A stretch of 64,000 bases of DNA from Shewanella psychropiezotolerans (GTDB lineage Bacteria; Pseudomonadota; Gammaproteobacteria; Enterobacterales; Shewanellaceae), in contig NZ_CP041614.1 of the NCBI RefSeq assembly GCF_007197555.1, positions 496,001-560,000 on the forward strand, in the 5' to 3' direction. This document shows positions 54,940 through 64,000 of this stretch, in pieces. Position 1 is the stretch's first letter. Every line of letters begins with the position of its first letter. Position numbers and translations under genes: made by a program. The notes under the pieces were generated by a model. It had not been told where the DNA came from and did not search any database. It saw only the letters and a program-made list of their open reading frames with translations.

Positions 54940-55434
54940 ATGATTATTTTTACCACCAATTTTGGCGATATTGAGATTGAACTCGATATGGAAACTGCGC
55001 CAGTGAGCTCGAAGAACTTCTTGAAATACTGTGAGGACGGTTTCTATGACGGAACCATTTTTCATCGGGTGATCAAGGGATTTATGATCCAAGGTGGTGG
55101 TTTTACAGTGGATATGGATGAAAAGCCCACTCGTGCAGCAATTGTCAATGAAGCCAATCGAGGCTTAAAAAATGTTAAAGGCACCTTAGCCATGGCGCGT
55201 ACCGATGCGCCTCATTCTGCAACGGGTCAATTCTTTATCAATCTTGGTAATAATGATTTTCTCGATCACACTGGTACCACTAATTCTGGCTGGGGTTATG
55301 CGGTATTTGGCGTAGTCACTGCTGGCATGGATGTGGTAAGAAAGATAGAGAAGGCCAGAACCACGTCGAAGATGGGGCATGACGATGTGCCGCGCGAGCC
55401 TATTATTGTCGAGAAGGTCACGATTAATACTTAG
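54940..55434 (+). CDS. ppiB: Peptidyl-prolyl cis-trans isomerase B
   Basis: Protein of 164 residues, the same length as E. coli PpiB. It is a cytoplasmic cyclophilin that speeds proline isomerisation in proteins. The conserved FHRVIKGFMIQGGGF, LAMARTDAPHSATGQFFIN and GYAVFGVVTAG blocks are complete. The ATG at 54940 gives MIIFTTNFGDIEIE; the frame is open further upstream to 54808, but that adds 44 residues unlike the family. No strong ribosome site was seen. Confidence 0.95.
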   Translation: MIIFTTNFGDIEIELDMETAPVSSKNFLKYCEDGFYDGTIFHRVIKGFMIQGGGFTVDMDEKPTRAAIVNEANRGLKNVKGTLAMARTDAPHSATGQFFINLGNNDFLDHTGTTNSGWGYAVFGVVTAGMDVVRKIEKARTTSKMGHDDVPREPIIVEKVTINT

Positions 55435-55632
55435 GGTAAGCGCTAGGCGTTTATCTTGCTGAAATGGAAAGTAATCGTTATAAATCAGTTGGATGGAATG
55501 TAATTCTGATTCCTATTGTTTAATGTGGTGTAAATGTTATTGAGTTGTGTGTTTTTGCTCGCTAATATTCGCGCCATCTCTCATATGCTCAGACGACTTA
55601 TGAGGGAATACATTTCATAACAAGGAAACCCA

Positions 55633-56274
55633 ATGAAATACTTGAAGTTGATAACGCTAATCGCGATCATGAGTTTAAGCGGTTGTGCAGGTAAACCATT
55701 CATCACACCTTCTACTCAACAAGTTATTGAACTCCCACAAGCCGACAAGGCACAGATCATATTCTTAAACCCCGCTAATAGCATAAGCGGTGCATTTTTG
55801 GTTGGCCTATATGATGTAAAAGGCGAGGATAAGACCTTTTATGGCATGTTAGGCTCTAAAACTATGATGGTGCAAAACGTTGAGCCTGGCCATCATCTGT
55901 TTATGTCCCATACAACACTGCCATCGGTTGCAACTTTCTTAAATGCAGATGTCGAAGCTGGTAAGCGCTACTATGTTTTGCTGCGCTTTGTTTATGGCAA
56001 TGGTTTCCAGCTTCGTCCTATCAAGGCTGAGCTTGATGGGAAATTTAATCCTGAGTTTAGTCCACAAAACCCTGAATTCGATTCATGGTTAGAGGAGCTG
56101 AAACTCGTAGACCAAACTGAGCAGGTCTCTGTCTGGTATAAGGACTATAAAACTAATGTTGATGAGGCTCAGGCTGAAGCTTGGACTCAGTGGCAGAGCA
56201 AAGATGCTAGTCAAAAGGGTCAGCTGACCTTAGGTAAAGATGACTTTTTAACGCCTAAAATCACACGTTTATAA
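55633..56274 (+). CDS. Putative outer-membrane lipoprotein of unknown function
   Basis: Protein of 213 residues with a clear lipobox (LSGC, Cys at 18). Its beta-rich domain (QIIFLNPANSISGAFLVGLYDV, GKRYYVLLRFVYGNGF) resembles DUF2846-like lipoproteins, but weakly. An AAGGAA site precedes the ATG. Followed by a terminator; monocistronic. Confidence 0.72.
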   Translation: MKYLKLITLIAIMSLSGCAGKPFITPSTQQVIELPQADKAQIIFLNPANSISGAFLVGLYDVKGEDKTFYGMLGSKTMMVQNVEPGHHLFMSHTTLPSVATFLNADVEAGKRYYVLLRFVYGNGFQLRPIKAELDGKFNPEFSPQNPEFDSWLEELKLVDQTEQVSVWYKDYKTNVDEAQAEAWTQWQSKDASQKGQLTLGKDDFLTPKITRL

Positions 56275-56281
56275 TATTTAT

Positions 56282-56310
56282 AAACCCCAAATCTCTTAGT
56301 TTTGGGGTTT
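56282..56310 (+). terminator. Terminator after the lipoprotein gene
   Basis: AAACCCCAAA, nine-base loop, TTTGGGGTTT, then TCTGC; T-run is short. Confidence 0.7.
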
Positions 56311-56425
56311 TCTGCTGCAAAGCCGTGGCTTTCTTATAAGCTCAGTTTTGAAAGTAATACTATTGTGGAGAGCGACGACTTGCTTTAGTTTACAGTGCTA
56401 ACCTTTCAAAGCACTGGAACTAAAA

Positions 56426-56803
56426 ATGGAATTAAGCTGTCATTGCGGCAATGTGAAAATCACAGTGACTCACTCCCCTGAATCACTCACTTCCTGCAAC
56501 TGCTCCACCTGTAATCGTTATGGTTCACTATGGGGTTACTATACGCCGGACCAAGTTCAACTCTCGTTTATCACAGATATTGCGGGAACGAGTGTGCCGG
56601 CCACTCAGGCTTATCGATGGGGAGAGGAGTATATCGAGTTTCATCACTGCCAAAACTGTGGTTGCTTGACCCATTATGTAACGACGGATAAAGTCCCTGA
56701 TGCTAAATATGGCATTAATTTTCGCATGGCCCCTATCGCTCAGATGAAAGATATCAAGGTAAGGCATTTCGATGGCGCAGATAGCTGGAAGTATTTAGAT
56801 TAA
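56426..56803 (+). CDS. GFA family (CENP-V/GFA) zinc protein
   Basis: Protein of 125 residues. Zinc-binding Cys sets are CHCGN at 5-7, CNCSTC at about 24-29 and CQNCGC at about 77-82. The family includes the glutathione-dependent formaldehyde-activating fold, but most members have unknown substrates. Alone between a lipoprotein gene and narP. Confidence 0.82.
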   Translation: MELSCHCGNVKITVTHSPESLTSCNCSTCNRYGSLWGYYTPDQVQLSFITDIAGTSVPATQAYRWGEEYIEFHHCQNCGCLTHYVTTDKVPDAKYGINFRMAPIAQMKDIKVRHFDGADSWKYLD

Positions 56804-57041
56804 TATCACCATGAAAGCTAGATGTCGATGTGTAAGGTGATTAGCCATCCACACCACTATATTCGGTCTAATAGAATCGGACATCTTGATTGTGGAACGA
56901 GAGTGTCGCTCAACACGTGAGATAAGCGCAGCTAATTATCTGCACCTTACCTAGGTGCTCTTAGTGCGACTGGTATTTTATTCATTGTAGATGTCCTATA
57001 TTGATTGCCTACATAATAATCATGCTTCCTCTTATGTGAAG

Positions 57042-57683
57042 TTAATGACTAACTTTATGCTCTACAGCCCATAGTGCAGCCTCGATACGAGTTTTAAAAC
57101 CCAGCTTTTTCAGAAGGTTTTTGACATGTACTTTCACCGTTGATTCTGTGATATCGAGCTTATTAGCGATGTATTTATTGCTCTTTCCTGATGCGATAAG
57201 TTTTAGGTTTTGTAACTCTCTTGGGGTCAACTTGTCTAAGGGCTCGCTCTGTTTATTATCGTTTCTTAGGCTACGCGCCAGGATCTGAGTCAGCGGTGCA
57301 CTGATAACAAAATCGCCTGCTAATGCTTGTCTTAATTTATCAATCAACTCTTCCGGTTCTGAGTCTTTTAGCAAATAACCATCGGTATTAAATCGAATAG
57401 CCTGTAGTACATCGCATTTATTGTCTGATACAGTAAATATAACTATTTTACTTTCTACTCCCGCACCTCTAAGAGAGATGAGAGTTTCGATACCAGTTAA
57501 ACCTTTCATATTGAGATCTAACAAAATCAGATTTGGCTTATGCTTAATCGCGAGGCTAATTGCTGTATCACCAGAACTGGCTTGTGCAATTACCTCAAGA
57601 TCATCTTCGAGTGAGAGAAGTTGGGCTAACCCTTGACGTAGTGTAGGGTGGTCGTCGACGAGCAATATAGTAGCTTTGGTCAT
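57042..57683 (-). CDS. narP: Nitrate/nitrite response regulator (NarP/NarL family)
   Basis: Protein of 213 residues. The N-terminal receiver has DDHPTLRQG, phosphoacceptor Asp in LILLDLNMKG and a Lys in LLKDSEPEE. The C-terminal LuxR-type helix-turn-helix covers about 148-205 (LTPRELQNLKLIASGKSNKYIA then ITESTVKVHVKNLLKKLG). It starts 19 bases after the narQ stop on the same strand, forming a two-component pair. It would control nitrate-respiration genes such as narK-narG, in response to the neighbouring sensor. Confidence 0.88.
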   Translation of the reverse strand: MTKATILLVDDHPTLRQGLAQLLSLEDDLEVIAQASSGDTAISLAIKHKPNLILLDLNMKGLTGIETLISLRGAGVESKIVIFTVSDNKCDVLQAIRFNTDGYLLKDSEPEELIDKLRQALAGDFVISAPLTQILARSLRNDNKQSEPLDKLTPRELQNLKLIASGKSNKYIANKLDITESTVKVHVKNLLKKLGFKTRIEAALWAVEHKVSH

Positions 57684-57702
57684 TTTTACTCTTACTTAAT
57701 CG

Positions 57703-59490
57703 TTATATATCAAAGGTTAGGGAAATTATGGTACCCGCTTGGAGATTAGATAACATGTGAATATCGGCACCGAGTGACTTAGCACGTTCTTTCATAATAC
57801 CTAAACCGAAATGGCCTATCTGCTCGATATTCTCTGGTAGTCCAATGCCGTTGTCCCAGATCTCAAGCAGAATCTTACCATTGGCTTTTACTAATTTAAC
57901 GCCCGCGTTCGAGGCTTTGGCGTGGCGGTGTATGTTAGATAACCCCTCTCTGATGATTTGCAGTAGGTGGATCTCTCTATTAGCAGTGAGTGAATGCTGC
58001 GGGAGATCTAAAGTAAATTGGATTGGGTGTTGACACTTTTCTGTGAACTCAGCAACAGTGCCTTTTAGGCTACTTTCAATAGAGGGGTCGTCTAACCTCA
58101 ACCTAAAGGTAGTCAACAATTCCCTTAGTTGTATATAGGCACTATTAAGACCACTTTTGATCTCATGGATGGTGCTGTTTACTTGATCTTCAGCTACTTT
58201 TTTTTCTATCTGTCTTGTTAATAGACTCATTTTCACCTTTAAAAAGGACAGTGACTGCGCCAAAGAGTCATGTAACTCTCTTGCTATTACGGCACGTTCC
58301 TCTGAAATCAGTAGCCTATTTTCGGTGATCTTTTTCTGTTCCAATTCAATCGCTGTAGCGACAATGTCCGCCATCGCTTGTAAAAGTTGAATTTGCCATG
58401 ATTCAGGTTCACTCTTCTTAGGGTATTGCCAGATAATATCTCCAAAGAAATGGCCCTGTTTCTTCAAAACAAATTGCCTTATATTCATATCCTTATGTTT
58501 AGTTTTTCTCCCGTTCACTCTGTACTCTATAAGATTGTCAATGTGGTGTTCAGTGAGCGCAATGGAGATCGTTCCATTATTGATAATGTGCTCAAGTTCA
58601 TCGATTATCTGTGGGTTTATTTTTCGATATTCATAGTTAGCCAGACCTTTTGCGGCTGTGTATAGTACCTTTAAGGATAAGTTACTATGAGTAAGCTGCC
58701 TGGTCTTTAGCTCAACTCGACGTTCATATTCTTTATGAGTATCAGAAAGTTGGTCAGCCATCTGGTGAATGGTGTGAGATAGCACACCAAGCTCATTATT
58801 TTCAATTTGAGCCACTTTTAGATCAAAATTGCCTTTGCCTATCTCTGATGCAATATTGACTAACTGTTTAAGTGGACTGATGAGTGAGTTGTTTAACTTA
58901 ATAAAAACAAAGATGGATATCAGCAGGATCATTAATACGTCAAAGCCCTGAATGATACTTAACAACATTAGTTTCTTCTCAGACTCCGTTTGTAACAGGC
59001 TAACAAGCTGATCAATTGTCTCAACAAATTGATCATATTCAGTTAGTTCAATCTGAGAAGTATTGTCTTTAATATTATTCCATTGAGCAATAACCCGTGT
59101 ATGTTGATTAATTGTTTCCGGATTGCCGATGGTACTATTGGTTAAATAAAATAAGATATCATTTATTTTTGTATCAAATACCCTCATTTCATTCCGTAAT
59201 AGGTTTGTGCCATTACTCTGGTCTGAAAGGGAGGTTCGGGACATCTTGATAACTTGCATTCTTAATGAACCGACACGATTAATATGTTCTGCATCGCCAC
59301 GAAGATCGTCTGTAACAACAATAGATGCGAACATACTCAATAGGCAGGATGTAATGATAATTGCCGTATATAGGCGAGCACTAGAAACGAGTGAAGATTT
59401 TTTATTAAGCGTGTGATCTGAATTACAGTTTAATGCAGCCTGTTGCATCTTTTTAAGCCACCCATCTATTGGATAAGTGATTAGTAACAT
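57703..59490 (-). CDS. narQ: Nitrate/nitrite sensor histidine kinase (NarQ/NarX family)
   Basis: Protein of 595 residues from the longest start. Two transmembrane helices (about 37-58 and 185-205) enclose a periplasmic sensor region with the nitrate-sensing P-box (DDLRGDAEHINRVGSLRMQV). HAMP follows, then a GAF-like linker, then a HisKA_3 domain with His407 in AVIARELHDSLAQ, and the ATPase domain (IWDNGIGL, GHFGLGIM). Start is uncertain: ATG 59490, or ATG 59448 (MQQAALN) with GGTGG upstream; the latter is nearer the usual length. In operon with narP, divergent from narK. Confidence 0.9.
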   Translation of the reverse strand: MLLITYPIDGWLKKMQQAALNCNSDHTLNKKSSLVSSARLYTAIIITSCLLSMFASIVVTDDLRGDAEHINRVGSLRMQVIKMSRTSLSDQSNGTNLLRNEMRVFDTKINDILFYLTNSTIGNPETINQHTRVIAQWNNIKDNTSQIELTEYDQFVETIDQLVSLLQTESEKKLMLLSIIQGFDVLMILLISIFVFIKLNNSLISPLKQLVNIASEIGKGNFDLKVAQIENNELGVLSHTIHQMADQLSDTHKEYERRVELKTRQLTHSNLSLKVLYTAAKGLANYEYRKINPQIIDELEHIINNGTISIALTEHHIDNLIEYRVNGRKTKHKDMNIRQFVLKKQGHFFGDIIWQYPKKSEPESWQIQLLQAMADIVATAIELEQKKITENRLLISEERAVIARELHDSLAQSLSFLKVKMSLLTRQIEKKVAEDQVNSTIHEIKSGLNSAYIQLRELLTTFRLRLDDPSIESSLKGTVAEFTEKCQHPIQFTLDLPQHSLTANREIHLLQIIREGLSNIHRHAKASNAGVKLVKANGKILLEIWDNGIGLPENIEQIGHFGLGIMKERAKSLGADIHMLSNLQAGTIISLTFDI

Positions 59491-59670
59491 TTCGCAGGGG
59501 AAATGTGTAATTAATCTTTATACCACTTAATAGTTCATATTTTTCTCTTTCAAATCTTAAGTACACATCAATGATTTTTAATCAATATATTACAGCAACT
59601 TAATTTGTTTTCGGTGCTAATACTTTGGTAGTAGTGTTAATTATACGGCCTCAAGTAACCAATGAAAACT

Positions 59671-59684
59671 ATGATTTAGATCAA
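59671..59684. promoter_or_regulatory. FNR (EtrA)-type site upstream of narK
   Basis: ATGAT-TTAG-ATCAA differs from the FNR consensus TTGAT-N4-ATCAA at one base. It lies about 140 bases before narK and 185 before the longest narQ start, so it could serve either in low oxygen. Confidence 0.6.
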
Positions 59685-59824
59685 CTTGCTGTTTTCTTCC
59701 AGTGATATTTTTATGTCGATTTCAAAATATTCCATGAAGGGTGTCGATATGACATCAATGGCTATATAGCCCCCTTTATATTGGCCTAGGAATCAAGATC
59801 GTCTTGTAATTATTGGAGGAAATA

Positions 59825-61429
59825 ATGTCGGATATAAATAAATGGGACGTTGAGGACCCCACATTTTGGGAGCGTGAAGGGAAGAAGGTGGCTAATCGCA
59901 ACCTTTGGATCTCGATCCCAAGTTTGTTGTGTGGTTTTGCTGTTTGGATGTATTGGGGCATCATTACTATTCAGATGTTGAATTTAGGTTTTCCATTTGC
60001 CACATCTGAACTGTTTACCTTGATGGCTGTTGCTGGTTTGACCGGGGCAACACTGCGAATACCAAGTAGTTTCTTTATTCGTCTATGTGGTGGGCGCAAT
60101 ACGATTGTGTTTACCACGGCACTCCTGATGGTTCCTGCCATTGGAACTGGCATTGCGCTGCAAGATATGAATACGCCACTTTGGATTTTCCAGTTACTCG
60201 CTTTGTTATCGGGTTTTGGTGGCGGTAACTTCGCCTCATCTATGTCAAATATCAGCTTCTTTTTTCCTAAGAAGAAACAAGGTTTGGCACTTGGCTTGAA
60301 TGCGGGGTTGGGTAACTTAGGTGTGACGACCATGCAGATCTTAGTGCCGCTATTTATGACTTTCGGTCTGTTCGGTGGTGAGCCGATGCAGTTGATCAAC
60401 ACCTCCGGAACCTTGATTGGTAAAATTCCAGCAGGTAGTGATGCGTGGATCCATAATGCCGGTTATATCTGGTTGCTATTCTTGGTCCCACTCGCCGTTG
60501 TTGGTTGGATGGGGATGAATAATATTAAAACGTCTCACGTCACACCTGAACTACCTGGTACAACGCGATCATTTGGCATCATCTCAGGCATGTTGGCTAT
60601 CGGTTTTTTAACGTCGATCTTCGGCCTGTGGTTAATGTTACCGGAGAAGGTCGGTGGTTCAGGCTTTGAATTGAGCAAGTGGCTTGTATTACCCATTATT
60701 ATTGCACTGACTGTTTTCCTCTTGAAGCTCATTCCTGGTCAGGTAAAACAGAGCCTTAATCATCAATACAAGATTTTTGGTAACCGCCATACCTGGGTAA
60801 TGAGTGTTATCTATACCATGACGTTCGGTTCATTTATCGGATTCTCTGCAGGTTTTGGTCTGTCTATCAAAGTGATTTTTGGTTATGAGCATGTGATGGT
60901 CGACGGAGTGATGAACCACGATCTCATCAACCCCTATGGTCCAAGTGCTCTGATGTATGCTTGGATGGGCCCCTTTATTGGTGCACTTATTCGTCCTGTG
61001 GGCGGGTGGATTGCAGATAAGATGGGGGGCGCTAAAGTGACTCAGATCTGTGCGATAGTGATGGTTGCAAGTGCTGTGGGTGTTGCTTACTTTATGAAGG
61101 CTGCATACGCTTCTGCGACGCCTCAAGATTTTTTCATTCCCTTCTTAATACTTTTCCTCGTGCTGTTTGCAGCCACAGGGATCGGTAATGGTTCAACCTT
61201 CCGTACCATCTCTATGGTATTTAACAAAGAGCAGGCTGGACCTGTACTGGGTTGGACTTCCGCCATTGCTGCCTATGGTGCGTTCATCATTCCCCAAGAA
61301 CTCGGTGAGCAAATTAAGTTAACTACACCTGAAAATTCCTTGTACGGATTCGCAATATTCTACGTGGTCTGCATCGTCATTAACTGGTGGTTCTATCTTC
61401 GCCCTGGGGCTGAGCATAAAAATCCTTAA
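59825..61429 (+). CDS. narK: NarK-type nitrate/nitrite transporter (MFS)
   Basis: Inner-membrane protein of about 534 residues with 12 helices. The nitrate/nitrite porter signature sequences are present: GFGGGNFASSMSNISFFFPK, GLNAGLGNLGVTTMQIL and a late GIGNGSTFR. It exchanges nitrite for nitrate or imports nitrate for the reductase encoded next. GGAGGA four bases before the ATG at 59825 fixes the start. A run of six G at 61024-61029 is intact and in frame. Upstream of narG by 131 bases; a small hairpin (GGGGAG/CTCCCC) lies in that gap. Confidence 0.93.
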   Translation: MSDINKWDVEDPTFWEREGKKVANRNLWISIPSLLCGFAVWMYWGIITIQMLNLGFPFATSELFTLMAVAGLTGATLRIPSSFFIRLCGGRNTIVFTTALLMVPAIGTGIALQDMNTPLWIFQLLALLSGFGGGNFASSMSNISFFFPKKKQGLALGLNAGLGNLGVTTMQILVPLFMTFGLFGGEPMQLINTSGTLIGKIPAGSDAWIHNAGYIWLLFLVPLAVVGWMGMNNIKTSHVTPELPGTTRSFGIISGMLAIGFLTSIFGLWLMLPEKVGGSGFELSKWLVLPIIIALTVFLLKLIPGQVKQSLNHQYKIFGNRHTWVMSVIYTMTFGSFIGFSAGFGLSIKVIFGYEHVMVDGVMNHDLINPYGPSALMYAWMGPFIGALIRPVGGWIADKMGGAKVTQICAIVMVASAVGVAYFMKAAYASATPQDFFIPFLILFLVLFAATGIGNGSTFRTISMVFNKEQAGPVLGWTSAIAAYGAFIIPQELGEQIKLTTPENSLYGFAIFYVVCIVINWWFYLRPGAEHKNP

Positions 61430-61560
61430 CATGTGTGGAATATTTTACGGGGGAGTGACTCCCCGATAAAACCATGGGTGATAACAATATCGATGACCGG
61501 TGTTTAGTGATTGGATGACGCTAATCTGGACTATCAGTCATCGTTAAACGGAGTAAATAG

Positions 61561-64000
61561 ATGAGTAATTTTCTGGATCGCTTACAATTCTTAAAGAAGA
61601 AAACAGGCGAGTTTAGTGATGGGCACGGTGATACCACCAGTGAAAATCGCGAATGGGAAAATAGTTACCGGCAACGTTGGCAACATGACAAGATCGTGCG
61701 TTCGACCCATGGTGTTAACTGTACAGGTTCTTGTTCCTGGAAGATTTATGTTAAAAATGGTCTTGTTACCTGGGAAACTCAGCAAACTGATTACCCAAGA
61801 ACACGCCCAGATCTGCCTAATCATGAGCCTCGTGGCTGTCCTCGTGGGGCAAGTTACTCTTGGTACCTCTATAGTGCCAACCGATTAAAGTACCCTAAAG
61901 TACGTAAGCCGCTTCTTAAACTGTGGCGCAAGGCGCGTATAAATCAAGATCCAGTGAATGCCTGGGCTTCTATTGTTGAAGATAAAGCTAAGACTGATTC
62001 CTATAAATCTAAGCGGGGGATGGGGGATTTATTCGTTCAAGCTGGGATGAAGTGAATGAAATTATTGCCGCAGCGAATGTCTATACGACTAAAACATTTG
62101 GTCCAGACCGTGTAGTGGGGTTCTCACCTATTCCTGCAATGTCTATGGTCTCTTACGCTGCCGGTTCTCGTTATCTTTCACTTATCGGTGGTGTGTGCTT
62201 AAGTTTCTATGATTGGTATTGCGATCTTCCGCCATCATCGCCAATGACGTGGGGTGAGCAAACTGACGTACCAGAATCTGCTGATTGGTATAATTCTAAC
62301 TACATTATTGCCTGGGGTTCTAATGTCCCTCAGACGCGTACACCAGATGCTCATTTTTTCACGGAGGTTCGCTATAAAGGTGCAAAAACTGTTTCAATTA
62401 CACCCGATTACGCTGAGGTTTCTAAACTGACCGATGAGTGGTTAAACCCTAAGCAAGGTACGGATGCTGCACTGGGAATGGCATTTGGTCATGTTATTCT
62501 GCGTGAGTTCCACTTAGATAATCCAAGTGAGTATTTTACTGATTATGTACGTCAATACACTGACTTCCCCATGCTTGTCGTACTTGACAAGCATGATAAT
62601 AACTCACTTAAGACGACTCGTTTCCTACGTGCGTCAGATCTAGTTGATAATTTAGGTCAGGAAAATAATCCTGAGTGGAAAACTATTGCGATTGATGAGA
62701 ACTCAGATGAGTTTGTTTCTCCTACTGGATCCATCGGTTACCGTTGGGGCGAGAAAGGAAAGTGGAACATTCAAGAGCGTGAAGGTAAAGAGGGTAAAGA
62801 TACCAAGCTGCAACTTTCTTTGATCGGTGGCGATGTGTCAGCGGTTTCTTTCCCGCACTTTGCTGGCGACGATGCTAATAAGCATTGGGTTGCATGTGAT
62901 CAAGCGTTAGTGCAGGTTCGTAATGTTCCAAGCAAGAAAGTCACAACGGCTTCAGGTGAAGAGCTTATTGTTGCAACCGTATACGATTTGATGATGGCCA
63001 ACTATGGTCTTGATCGTGGATTGGGTGGCGAGAATGTTGCTTCTAGCTATGATCAAGACGTTCCAGGCACTCCGGCATGGCAGGAGAAGATAACAGGCGT
63101 ATCCCGTGATAAAGTAATCAAGGTTGCACGTGAATTTGCTGATACTGCTGATAAGACTCACGGTAAGGCAATGATTATTGTTGGTGCGGCAATGAACCAT
63201 TGGTATCACATGGATATGAACTACCGTGGCCTTATTAACATGGTAATGATGTGTGGTTGTGTGGGTCAGTCTGGTGGTGGTTGGTCACATTATGTTGGCC
63301 AAGAAAAACTTCGTCCACAGACCGGTTGGCAACCATTAGCGTTTGGTTTAGATTGGTCACGTCCTCCACGCCAGATGAATGGTACTTCTTTCTTCTATAA
63401 CCACTCTTCACAGTGGCGTCATGAGAAAGTCAGTGTTCATGAGGTCTTATCGCCCCTAGCTGATAAGACCCAGTTCTCCGAACATATGCTTGATTACAAC
63501 ATCAAAGCTGAGCGTATGGGGTGGTTACCATCAGCTCCTCAGTTAAATAGAAATCCACTTCAGTTGACGAAAGATGCGGCAGCTGCAGGCATGTCTCCTA
63601 AAGATTATGCCATTGGGCAATTAAAGTCTGGCGAGCTTAAGTTTGCTTGTGAGGCTCCAGATGCTCCAGAGAACTTTCCGCGTAACATGTTTATCTGGCG
63701 TTCAAACTTACTTGGTTCATCGGGCAAGGGGCATGAATACATGCTTAAGTACCTGCTTGGTACCAAAAATGGTGTGATGAATGAGGACGTTGGTAAGAAG
63801 GATAAATTCAAGCCTGAGGAAGTTGAGTGGGTCGAAGAGGGGGCTACTGGTAAGTTAGATTTGGTTGTAACCCTTGATTTCCGTATGTCATCGACCTGTA
63901 TGTATTCAGATATTATTCTTCCGACGGCTTGTTGGTATGAGAAAGATGATCTGAACACATCAGATATGCACCCATTCATTCACCCACTATCGACTGCGGT
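61561..64000 (+). pseudogene. narG: Nitrate reductase alpha subunit narG, one-base frameshift, 3' end outside window
   Basis: Catalytic molybdenum subunit of the membrane-bound nitrate reductase; it continues beyond the window, and narHJI should follow. The first 160 residues match E. coli NarG closely: FS0 cluster ligands in [13 protein letters not shown] and later [10 protein letters not shown]. The frame then stops at 62053. From 62042 the sequence continues in another frame ([17 protein letters not shown] and onward), including the Mo-ligand region with NVPQTRTPDAHFF. Adding one G to either G5 run at 62015-62019 or 62022-62026 restores a normal GGFIRSSW. Beyond that no stop was found in the part translated by eye (to about 62500). 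Sequencing error is a real possibility, as the gene is otherwise intact. GGAG precedes ATG 61561. Confidence 0.9.

Overview
The window reads as chromosome from a marine gammaproteobacterium of the Alteromonadales, most probably Shewanella. The support is the gene set: RapA, PhoH, RraB, PlsC, GroES/GroEL, a NarQ/NarP-NarK-NarG block, a QnrA-like pentapeptide-repeat protein of the type found on Shewanella chromosomes, a DUF2999 protein and a REP-associated (RAYT-like) transposase with GTCAGA-type palindromes nearby. No rRNA, tRNA, CRISPR array or intact prophage was seen. The species is not determinable by eye.

Layout. 1-3.8 kb: a metal (probably zinc) uptake locus with a small Cys/His protein, a His-rich outer-membrane protein, a ZnuA-like binding protein and a ZnuB-like permease, but no ATPase gene. 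3.9-5.2 kb: plsC and rraB, with rraB flanked by two copies of an AT-rich palindromic repeat. 5.4-7.3 kb: a receiver-CheC phosphatase protein and a PAS-GGDEF diguanylate cyclase. 7.6-20.8 kb: crotonase, DUF3530 protein, rapA, phoH, a large hybrid sensor kinase and a secreted zinc metalloprotease. 20.8-21.2 kb: a non-coding array of fifteen 25-bp units. 21.3-23.2 kb: small exported proteins of unknown role. 23.4-28.8 kb: an RND efflux pump and adaptor divergent from a LysR regulator, with a dyad operator candidate between them; the pump gene is frameshifted and the end of the lysR gene is duplicated. 29.2-33.6 kb: a NodB deacetylase lipoprotein, a small membrane-anchored protein, and a MATE exporter followed closely by a Qnr-like gene. 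33.7-35.9 kb: groES-groEL with a sigma-32-type promoter.

36-47 kb is accessory in character. It holds a probable abortive-infection protein (AbiJ-type N-terminal domain plus TIR-like domain), a NERD nuclease-like protein with zinc ribbons, a one-haem exported protein, a CDF transporter, an esterase, a broken M48 peptidase/pilin-like gene, scattered palindromes and a RAYT-like transposase with a 109-bp tandem duplication behind it. 47-57 kb is a run of ordinary single genes: AraC regulator, amidotransferase, SoxR with its operator facing a VOC protein, two orphan periplasmic binding proteins, M28 peptidase, PEP mutase-like enzyme, PpiB, lipoprotein and GFA protein. 57-64 kb is nitrate respiration: narP and narQ on the minus strand, an FNR-type site in the gap, then narK and the start of narG, which runs off the window.

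Two threads cut across regions. First, three otherwise full-length genes (RND pump, M48/pilin-like gene, narG) are each interrupted at a run of five G where six would restore the frame, while other runs of six G in the window are intact. This points to homopolymer undercalling or to slippage. Second, several interspersed palindromic repeats occur (AT-rich element, GTCAGA palindrome, CATTCCGGC hairpin), and at least one supplies the last codons of a neighbouring gene.
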